From NCBI GenBank assembly GCA_046346965.1, contig JAXMHB010000019.1, positions 1 through 64,000 on the forward strand: a stretch of DNA of 64,000 nt. The letters are read 5' to 3'. The translations under genes and the position numbers were made by a program. The notes under the pieces were generated by a model. That model was given only the letters and a program-made list of their open reading frames with translations. It was not told where the DNA came from and did no database searches. The DNA comes from JAXMHB01 sp046346965. GTDB taxonomy: Bacteria > Pseudomonadota > Gammaproteobacteria > Xanthomonadales > SZUA-5. Of the stretch, positions 24,863 to 32,759 are shown piece by piece (positions within the stretch are counted from its first letter, which is position 1; each line of letters begins with the position of its first letter).

Positions 24863-25189
24863 ATGTCGTCCGTGAAGTCGATCTACAAGGTCGTGTTTCT
24901 GAACCACGGCAAGGTCTACGAGATCTACGCCCGCAAGGTCAGTTCGAGTGAGCTGTGGGGCTTTACCTGCGTGTCGGAGCTGGAATTCGCCCCGCGTGAC
25001 AGCCTGCTGGTCGATCCCACCGAGGAGCGGCTGCGCGAGGAGTTTCAGCGCACGCGCGTGCTGCATCTGCCGATACAGAGCATCGTGCGCATCGAGGAAG
25101 TGGCCGAACGCGGTACCGCGGCGATCCGCGATGGCGCCAGTGGCGACAAGGTGATCCCGCTGCCCTTGCCGCCGCAGCGTCAGGGCTGA
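24863..25189 (+). CDS. DUF1820 protein
   Basis: 108 residues. IYKVVFLNHGKVYEIYARKV, GFTCVSELEF and VDPTEERLREEF match DUF1820, a small gammaproteobacterial family of unknown role that usually binds in a beta-barrel shape. Start ATG at 24863 (MSSVKSIYK); GTG at 24851 is also possible. Its stop (25189) directly abuts the end of the convergent protease gene, leaving no space between the two stop codons. Confidence 0.85.
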   Translation: MSSVKSIYKVVFLNHGKVYEIYARKVSSSELWGFTCVSELEFAPRDSLLVDPTEERLREEFQRTRVLHLPIQSIVRIEEVAERGTAAIRDGASGDKVIPLPLPPQRQG

Positions 25190-26479
25190 TCAGCTCTTCC
25201 AGCGCGCCAGCGCACGCAGGATGTTCAGCGCTTCCTGCAGCACGAAGTCCTGGCCGGCGTCGGCGCTGGCCGCTGCGGTGGCGCTGCTGTTCTTGTCGGG
25301 TTTGCCGTTGCCGTTGTTCAGATGTCCTGGCAGATCGGCCTCGGTCACATAGGCCACCGGCGGCGTGATCGGCCGCAGTTCGGCGGCCTGCAATTCGACG
25401 TCGGGCGTGATGCCCTCGGCCTGGATCGAACGACCCGAGGGCGTGTAGTACAGCGCCGTGGTCAGCTTGATGGCTTCGCCGCTTTCCAGCGGCAGCACCG
25501 ATTGCACCGAGCCCTTGCCAAAGCTGCGCTGGCCCAGGATCAAGGCGCGCTTGCGGTCCTGCAGGGCGCCGGCGACGATCTCGCTGGCCGAGGCCGAGCC
25601 GCCATCCACCAGGATCACCAGCGGCGCGCCCTGCAGCACATCGCCCGGCGTCGCCTTGTATTCGGCGGCGGCCAGCGCCACGCGACCCTTGGTGCTGACG
25701 ATCAGGCCATCCTCCAGAAACAGATCGCTGACCTCGACGGCGGCATCGAGCAGGCCGCCCGGATTGCTGCGCAGATCGATGACCAGCCCCTGCAGCGGCT
25801 GGTCTGGCTTGATCAGGCCCGCTATGCGTTTGGCGACGGTCTCGCCGGTGTTGTTCTGGAAGGCGGCGATGCGCACATAGCCAAAACCGGGCGCCAGCAG
25901 GCGGGCGCGCACATCGGTCACCTCGATGATCTCGCGCTTGAGCTTGAGGTCGAACGGCGCCTGGCCGGCGCGCATCACGGTGATGCTGATCTCGGTGCCC
26001 GGTTGCCCGCGCATGCGGTCGATGGCGACATCGGCGTTGTCGGATTCGACCGGGATGTTGTCGATGCGGGTGATCACATCGCCGGGCTGGATGCCAGCGC
26101 GCGCGGCCGGCGACTCATCGATGGGCGCGATCACGGTCAGCTGGCCGCCGCGTATCTGCACTTCCACGCCGAGGCCGCCGTACTGGCCCGCGGTGTCGTC
26201 GGTGAGTTCCTGCAGATCGGATTTCTGCAGATAGGCGCTGTGCGGGTCCAGATCCATCAGCAGGCCGCGGATCGCCGACTTCATCAGCTGCTCGGCGCTG
26301 ACCGGCTCGACGTAGGAGCGCTGGACCTCGCGGAACACCGCGGTGAACACGCGGATGTCCTCGACGCTGACCTCATCACTGGCCTCGGCCGGTGCCGGCG
26401 CGGCGTCGGCGAGTGCGCCGGCGGACAGCGCCATCAGGATCGCGGCACACAGGGTACGCAGTTCGGGACGAAGGGGCAT
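25190..26479 (-). CDS. S41 C-terminal processing protease
   Basis: 429 residues. Signal peptide (LCAAILMALSAGALADA), helical N-terminal region, PDZ domain (about 95-180: YGGLGVEVQIRGGQLTVIAP), and the S41 serine/lysine protease core with the catalytic Ser in SASASEIVAG and Lys in FGKGSVQ, plus SNPGGLLDAAVEVSD. Ends with an Asn/Lys linker and a helix. Periplasmic CtpA/Prc-type enzymes trim the C-termini of envelope proteins such as peptidoglycan hydrolases and lipoproteins. It starts about 50 bp from the groEL terminator and is transcribed in the same direction. Confidence 0.93.
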   Translation of the reverse strand: MPLRPELRTLCAAILMALSAGALADAAPAPAEASDEVSVEDIRVFTAVFREVQRSYVEPVSAEQLMKSAIRGLLMDLDPHSAYLQKSDLQELTDDTAGQYGGLGVEVQIRGGQLTVIAPIDESPAARAGIQPGDVITRIDNIPVESDNADVAIDRMRGQPGTEISITVMRAGQAPFDLKLKREIIEVTDVRARLLAPGFGYVRIAAFQNNTGETVAKRIAGLIKPDQPLQGLVIDLRSNPGGLLDAAVEVSDLFLEDGLIVSTKGRVALAAAEYKATPGDVLQGAPLVILVDGGSASASEIVAGALQDRKRALILGQRSFGKGSVQSVLPLESGEAIKLTTALYYTPSGRSIQAEGITPDVELQAAELRPITPPVAYVTEADLPGHLNNGNGKPDKNSSATAAASADAGQDFVLQEALNILRALARWKS

Positions 26480-26530
26480 GGAGCGCAGGCCAAAGACAAA
26501 GAAGCACGAGTATAGATTTGCCGCCCGCGC

Positions 26531-26563
26531 AAAAGACGAAGCCCCGCACGGGGCGGGGCTTCG
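26531..26563 (-). terminator. Intrinsic terminator after groEL
   Basis: On the minus strand CGAAGCCCCGCC...GGGGCTTCG forms a stem of about 11 bp (26537-26563) around a short CGTG loop, followed by TCTTTT (26536-26531). It lies 28 bp after the groEL stop. Confidence 0.8.
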
Positions 26564-26590
26564 GGGACTGCGTGCCTGGAAAGGCCGGAC

Positions 26591-28237
<1,647 letters not shown>

Positions 28238-28328
28238 TTGAGTAATCCTTGGAAAATGGGAAAGGGAAAAAGGAAAACGGGGAACCGGCCAAGCGCTTTG
28301 CGGCGGCGCAGGGCCGCCGGCGGCGCGC

Positions 28329-28619
28329 TCAGGCTTCGATCACGCCCAGGATGTCTTCTTCGCGCATGAACAGCAGTTCTTCGCCGTCGACCTTGATCTC
28401 GGTGCCGCTGTACTTGCCGAACAGCACGGTGTCGCCCGCCTTGACGGCGATCGGGCGCACATTGCCGTTCTCCAGAATCTTGCCGTTGCCAGCAGCGATG
28501 ATCTTGCCGCGCATCGGCTTCTCGGTGGCGGAATCAGGAATGACGATGCCGCCGGCGCTGACGCGCTCTTCTTCCATACGCTTGACGATCACACGGTCGT
28601 GCAAAGGACGAATTTTCAT
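28329..28619 (-). CDS. groS: Co-chaperonin GroES
   Basis: 96 residues. KIRPLHDRVIVKRMEEE start, mobile loop SAGGIVIPDSATEKPMRG, and GDTVLFGKYSGTEIKVDGEE end. Heptameric lid of the GroEL chamber. First gene of the groESL operon; a sigma-32-like promoter lies about 100 bp upstream. Confidence 0.98.
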   Translation of the reverse strand: MKIRPLHDRVIVKRMEEERVSAGGIVIPDSATEKPMRGKIIAAGNGKILENGNVRPIAVKAGDTVLFGKYSGTEIKVDGEELLFMREEDILGVIEA

Positions 28620-28715
28620 GGCTAATGGCCTCTGACTAAGTAAATCAAGGAGTTGACTAACGATTGTGGTGCCGCGCCAGGTTCACGGATACCCGCCCAG
28701 CGCGCGACGGGCCCC

Positions 28716-28745
28716 TTTCTGGGGGCGGCTTCAAGGGCTTTCAAG
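28716..28745 (-). promoter_or_regulatory. Sigma-32 (RpoH)-type heat-shock promoter of groESL
   Basis: On the minus strand CTTGAAA (28745-28739), a 14-bp spacer, then CCCCAGAAA (28724-28716). This matches the RpoH consensus CTTGAAA-N(11-16)-CCCCATNT, with a perfect -35 and five or six matches at -10. A start site near 28708 would give a leader of about 90 nt before groES. I see no CIRCE inverted repeat (TTAGCACTC...) in this region, so RpoH rather than HrcA control is likely. Confidence 0.7.
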
Positions 28746-28796
28746 AGCGTGGCGAGCGCTGGCGTGCGCAAAGTGACGCGCCGATGGCTGGCGCCA

Positions 28797-29262
28797 AGGG
28801 AACCTCTTGGCAAACCTGGGTGCGGAGGGGCGAAAGCGGGGCGGGGGTCAAGGGGCGGGGGACCAGCACTGCCGCGCTTCCGAGCACCGTCGCGGGTACC
28901 TGTTTGCCGCCCGAGTAAGCGCGCCAGAGGCGAGACAGGGACTGTTGCCAAACATGGGTGCGCGGGACCCGGGACCCGGGACCCGGGATGCGGGATGCGG
29001 GACGCGGGAAGCGCAACACAGCCGCGCTTCCGAGCACTGTCGCAGGTTCCTGTTTGCCGCCCGAGTAAGCGCGCCAGAGGCGAGACAGGGACTGTTGCCA
29101 AACATGGGTGCGCGGGACCCGGGACCCGGGACCCGGGACCCGGGACCCGGGACCCGGGATGCGGGACGCGGGAAGCGCAACGCAGGCGCCGCATGGTTGG
29201 TCCCCCGCCCCCGCCCCCCGCCCCGCTTCTGCTTCACACCGCATGTTGGGCAAGAGGTTCCC
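28797..29262. repeat. GC-rich inverted-end element, complete, with heptamer arrays
   Basis: Complete element of about 466 bp. Its two ends, 28797-28868 (GGGAACCTCTTGGCAAACC..., GGGGCGGGGGACCAGC) and 29191-29262 (GGTTGGTCCCCCGCCC..., GGGCAAGAGGTTCCC), are inverse complements over about 70 bp. Inside are two direct copies of a roughly 150-bp unit (28872-28985 and 29025-29125, nearly identical), each ending in a tract of the heptamer GGGACCC: about three units in the first and about six in the second. No transposase or target duplication was seen. Reading frames through this region are translations of the repeat. 28746-28796 and 29263-29367 hold nothing I can name. Confidence 0.75.
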
Positions 29263-29367
29263 AAGCGCGCGGCGCCGGAGACGGGCGCGCATCAGTCGCG
29301 GCGCAGTCGTGGAACCATGCGTTACCGATGGCGGCGCCGGCCGCGGTGGCAGGCGTGCTAGTCTGCG

Positions 29368-29550
29368 CCGGTCATTGGGGAGTAGCCGCCCGGGTCCTCA
29401 CCGGGGTGTGCGCCAACAGACTTGGCCTCGTGCCATGGCGCCCACGCTGCCCGCGCTCGCGGGAATTGGCCAGACCTTTGACCACGCCGTCTCTGCGGGC
29501 CGGAGGCGCGGCGTGGTCATTGCGCAGCCTTCGGCCCGGAGACCCTGATT
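29368..29550 (+). promoter_or_regulatory. yybP-ykoY manganese riboswitch
   Basis: GGGGAGTAGCC at 29377-29387 is the invariant box of the yybP-ykoY Mn2+ aptamer, followed by the expected stems (CCGGG...CCGGGG) and CAACAGACTTGGC, and closing with GCCAGACCTTTGACC. Helix P1 pairs GGTCA (29370-29374) with TGACC (29479-29483). The 3' strand of P1 can instead pair within TGACCACGCC (29479-29488) to GGCGTGGTCA (29510-29519), a clear candidate for the switching hairpin. The following gene encodes a GDT1/UPF0016 manganese exporter, the class of gene this riboswitch controls. SD GGAG at 29538-29541 lies before the ATG at 29552. Confidence 0.88.
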
Positions 29551-29551
29551 C

Positions 29552-30127
29552 ATGGAAGCTTTGCTCATCTCGACCGGGATCGTCGCGCTGGCGGAAATCG
29601 GCGACAAGACCCAGTTGCTGGCCTTCATCCTCGCCGCGCGTTTTCGTCGGCCGCTGCCGATCATCGCCGGCATTCTGATCGCCACCCTCGTCAATCACGC
29701 CGGTGCCGGCGCGCTGGGTCACTACCTCACGCACTGGCTGAGCCCGCTGACCTTGCGCTGGATCCTTGGGCTGGGCTTCATCGCGATGGCGGCGTGGATG
29801 CTGATCCCCGACCAGATCGATGCCGATGCCGCCGATCGTCCCGGCCATGGCGTGCTGCTGACCACGATCATCACCTTCTTCTTGGCCGAGATGGGCGACA
29901 AGACGCAGATTGCGACGATTGCGCTGGCGGCCAAGTACCAGGCCTTCTATGCGGTGGTAGCCGGGACCACGCTCGGCATGATGATCGCCAATGTGCCGGC
30001 CGTGTTGCTGGGTGATCGCATTGCCGGACGGATGCCGGTCGAATTGGTGCACCGCATCGCGGCCGCGATCTTTGCTGCCCTCGGTGTAGCGACCCTGCTG
30101 GGTGTGGGACAGGGCATGGGGCTGTAG
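29552..30127 (+). CDS. GDT1/UPF0016 (TMEM165) cation transporter, probable Mn2+ exporter
   Basis: 191 residues, six membrane helices in two homologous halves, each with the E-x-G-D-K-T signature: ALAEIGDKTQLLAF (about 12-25) and FLAEMGDKTQIATIALAAKY (about 110-129). These acidic motifs bind the transported Mn2+/Ca2+. Bacterial members (MneA of Vibrio, MntX-like) export excess manganese. The manganese riboswitch directly upstream supports Mn2+ as substrate and induction by it. Transcribed as a single gene. Confidence 0.92.
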   Translation: MEALLISTGIVALAEIGDKTQLLAFILAARFRRPLPIIAGILIATLVNHAGAGALGHYLTHWLSPLTLRWILGLGFIAMAAWMLIPDQIDADAADRPGHGVLLTTIITFFLAEMGDKTQIATIALAAKYQAFYAVVAGTTLGMMIANVPAVLLGDRIAGRMPVELVHRIAAAIFAALGVATLLGVGQGMGL

Positions 30128-30129
30128 CT

Positions 30130-30355
30130 GGGGAAGCAGAAGCGGGGCAAGGGGCGGGGGGCGGGGGATGTGCACTGCAGTGCTTGCCGGGCACTGTCGC
30201 GGGTACGGTTTGCTGGTCGAGCAAGCGTGTCTTCGGCCGGCTTGCTCGGTCTACAAACTGGCGACGGCGCAACGCAGCCGCCGCATTGCTGGTCCCCTGA
30301 CCCCCGCCCCTTGCCCCGCTTATGCCCCACCCATGTCGGGCAAGCGTTTCCCAGC
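30130..30355. repeat. GC-rich inverted-end element, complete
   Basis: Left end GGGGAAGCAGAAGCGGGGCA (from 30130) and right end CCCCTTGCCCCGCTTATGCC... GGGCAAGCGTTTCCC (to about 30350), inverse complements over about 35-50 bp. The interior includes a second palindrome (CAAGC...CGGCTTGCTCGG). It fills the space between two convergent genes and its end touches the stop codon of the AEC gene at 30359. Confidence 0.7.
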
Positions 30356-30358
30356 CCT

Positions 30359-31258
30359 CTACATCCAACTGGCCAGCAGCGGCAGCCACAGCAATGCAAT
30401 CAGGATGCCGTAGCCGACCAATGCGGCAGCCAGTTCCGGGGCCAAGCGGGCGTCGGTGGCGAGCGCGCCGGCGGTGATCATCGCCGGCATTGCCGACTGC
30501 AGCGTGCTGACGCGCACGATGTCGGCCTCGGCACCGGCGGCGTTGGCGGCCAGCCAGGCGATCGCCGGCAGCACCAGCAGCTTCAGCCCGAGGCCGGCGG
30601 CGGTCGCGCCGGCGTAGGCGCGCGAGGGCACCAGTTTCAGCTGCATGCCGACGGCAAACATCGCCATCGGCACCAGCAAACCGGCCAGCGTCTGGATCAA
30701 GCCTTCCAGCAGCGCCGGTCGCGTCCACGGCAGCAGGCCGATCAGCAGCGCCCCGAAGGAGGGAAAGGTCAGCACCTTGTGCACGATCACGCCGACGCTG
30801 GGCCGCGCGCCGCCGCTGTAGACCGCGACCACGACCAGCCCGAAGCTGCTGAGCAGCAGAAAGGACCCGAGCTGGTCGTACACCACGGCATAGGGCAGCG
30901 CGTCGTGGCCCAACACGGCTTCCACCAGCGGGTAGCCGAGGAAGGCGGTGTTGCCGAGCGCCACGCACAGCAGCAGGCAGCCGACCACCGGTCGCGGCCA
31001 CCGGCACAGCCGCGCCAGCAGCCAGACCAGCGCCAGCGTGCACGCCGCCAGCAGCCAGGGGGTCAGCACCAGCAGCATCAGTTCTGCGCGCAGCGTCAGT
31101 CCGGCCGTCGCTTTGAGCACCAGCGCCGGCAGGAACACCCAGATCACCAGCTTGTTGATGACCTCGGGCGTATTGCTCGGCAGCAGCCGCGTGTAGCTGT
31201 ACAGCTTGCCGAGGACCAGCATGGCGATGACCAGGATTACCGCGGGCGAACTCAGCAT
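30359..31258 (-). CDS. AEC-family (auxin efflux carrier-like) permease
   Basis: 299 residues and ten predicted helices. The two halves show LGKLYSYTRLLPSNTPEVINK with VFLPALVLKATAG in the first and LLVPMAMFAVGMQLKLVPSR in the second, typical of bacterial AEC carriers, which export malate, other dicarboxylates or unknown amphipathic anions. Start ATG 31258 (MLSSPAVILV); a longer reading to 31300 adds polar residues. Not in an operon. Confidence 0.8.
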   Translation of the reverse strand: MLSSPAVILVIAMLVLGKLYSYTRLLPSNTPEVINKLVIWVFLPALVLKATAGLTLRAELMLLVLTPWLLAACTLALVWLLARLCRWPRPVVGCLLLCVALGNTAFLGYPLVEAVLGHDALPYAVVYDQLGSFLLLSSFGLVVVAVYSGGARPSVGVIVHKVLTFPSFGALLIGLLPWTRPALLEGLIQTLAGLLVPMAMFAVGMQLKLVPSRAYAGATAAGLGLKLLVLPAIAWLAANAAGAEADIVRVSTLQSAMPAMITAGALATDARLAPELAAALVGYGILIALLWLPLLASWM

Positions 31259-31379
31259 GATCGGACTCTCGTGACCGCGGCGGAGCATAGTGCACGCCAC
31301 CGGCGGACCGCTTCACTTGAACTTCCGGCTACCTTGACATCCCGCCTGTCAGGCTGGGCCTCCCCAAAGGAGTTGCCCC

Positions 31380-31907
31380 ATGCGCAAGATTCGAGCTCTG
31401 CTGTGGCTGTCGCTGGCCCTGGCCTTGGTCAGCTGTGCCGGTGCCCCGCTGCGGACATCCCAGACGCTGCAGCCGGCGGCGGCGGTCGACACGCAGCGCT
31501 TCCTCGGCACGTGGCACATCATCGCCCACATTCCCTACTGGCCCGAGCGCGGCAAGGTGGCGACGCGCGTGGAGTACGTGGCGCGTGCCGATGGCCGGGT
31601 CGACGACCTCTACTATTTCCGCGACACCCTGGACGGCCCGGAGCAGCGTTGGGAAGGCGTGGCCTGGCCGCTCGATAGCAGCGGCGCGCGCTGGAAGGCG
31701 CGCTTCATCTGGCCGTTCAGCACCGAGTTCTGGGTGGTCGAAGTTGATGCCGATTATCAGTTGGCATTGATTGCCACGCCGGATGCGGAGCTGGCCTGGG
31801 TGTATGCGCGCTCACCGCAACTGGATGACGAGAGCTACGCCGCGGCGCTGGCGCGCCTGCAGGCGCTCGGCGTCGACAGCACGCGCCTGCAACGCATCCC
31901 GCGCTGA
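31380..31907 (+). CDS. Bacterial lipocalin lipoprotein (Blc-like)
   Basis: 175 residues. Signal peptide with lipobox ALVSC (lipidated Cys about residue 19). The lipocalin hallmark GTWHIIAHIPYWPE (GxW motif) follows at about residue 43, with ARFIWPFSTEFWVVEVDADY and DYQLALIATPD strands. Outer-membrane lipocalins bind fatty acids or lysophospholipids and help envelope repair. Start ATG 31380 follows AAAGGAG at good spacing. Confidence 0.9.
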   Translation: MRKIRALLWLSLALALVSCAGAPLRTSQTLQPAAAVDTQRFLGTWHIIAHIPYWPERGKVATRVEYVARADGRVDDLYYFRDTLDGPEQRWEGVAWPLDSSGARWKARFIWPFSTEFWVVEVDADYQLALIATPDAELAWVYARSPQLDDESYAAALARLQALGVDSTRLQRIPR

Positions 31908-31915
31908 GCGCTCGC

Positions 31916-32644
31916 TCAATCGGCGGGGCAAGGCGGTGCGGCCAGGCTTTCGAAACCCTGCGTGCTGCGTTCTCCCGCAGCCATGCAGCCGGCGCTGCTG
32001 CCGGCCTGCTGCAGCTCGCGCGTGCGCCAGGGCGCGGGCAGCAAATCCGGGCCCCAGCCAAAGCCGCCCAGCAACACGCTGGCGCACAGCAGGCTGAGGC
32101 AGGCCAGCGTGGTCGGCAGCGACACCTGCCAGCGCCGTCCGCGCGCCAGCGCGCGCGCCGCGCGCTGCTGCTCGCCCGGCTCCAGCGTGGCGCCGATCAG
32201 CGACCACAGCGCGGCGGGCCCGAGCACGCGCACCCCGGCCGCGCGCAGCCGGCGTTCGTCCCAGCCATCCAAAGGCTGCGCACAAGCCAACACGGCGTGC
32301 GCACCGTGGGCGGCGGCGCGATGCGCCAGCGCCTGTCCCTGCGCCAGCAGGCGATCACCGTGCGCCGTGGCGGTGGCGACCCACAGCAGCTGTCCGCGCG
32401 CGTCCACGCGCATGACGGTGCTGCCGGGCGCATCCAGCAGGCGATAGCCCTGCTGCTGCCAACTCTGCGCGAGCAACATCAGCAAGCGCGGCGGGGTCCA
32501 CGGGCCCAGCGCGGTCAGCGCGCATTCGCCCTGACGTCGCTGCCAGGCGATCCAGGCGCGGCTGGCGTAGAGGAATCCGCTGAGCGCCAGCACCGTGCTC
32601 AGTACCAGCGCAGCAAAACGCAGCAGTACGTCGAACTCGCTCAT
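31916..32644 (-). CDS. Membrane protein with restriction-endonuclease-like domain
   Basis: 242 residues. One N-terminal helix (about 8-28), a soluble domain (45-165) and a second helix (about 180-200). The soluble part, VMRVDARGQLLWVATATAHGD... AHGAHAVLACAQPLDGWDERRLRAAGVRVLGPAALWSLI, has the layout of an Mrr-like nuclease fold, but the usual catalytic D...(Q/E)xK is not clearly present. Such domains often serve only as binding modules in bacterial membrane proteins. Function unknown. Confidence 0.55.
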   Translation of the reverse strand: MSEFDVLLRFAALVLSTVLALSGFLYASRAWIAWQRRQGECALTALGPWTPPRLLMLLAQSWQQQGYRLLDAPGSTVMRVDARGQLLWVATATAHGDRLLAQGQALAHRAAAHGAHAVLACAQPLDGWDERRLRAAGVRVLGPAALWSLIGATLEPGEQQRAARALARGRRWQVSLPTTLACLSLLCASVLLGGFGWGPDLLPAPWRTRELQQAGSSAGCMAAGERSTQGFESLAAPPCPAD

Positions 32645-32759
32645 CGCGGGCACTCCGGCGGCGGGACGCGGCCACTATGGCAAATGGCCCGCGCAGCCGG
32701 CGCGCGCGGCGCCCTGCGCGTTCAGCTGGCAGCCGGCGTCGCGCGGGACGCCGATTGCC

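Noticed and set aside
28620..28720. CIRCE operator in front of groES.
   Set aside because: No TTAGCACTC/GAGTGCTAA inverted repeat, even with mismatches, in this region.
28741..29361. Frames encoding repeated PGTRDPGPG-like or PCLASGALTRAAN-like peptides.
   Set aside because: They translate the GGGACCC heptamer tract and the inverted-end element; the same peptides appear in different places only because the DNA repeat does.
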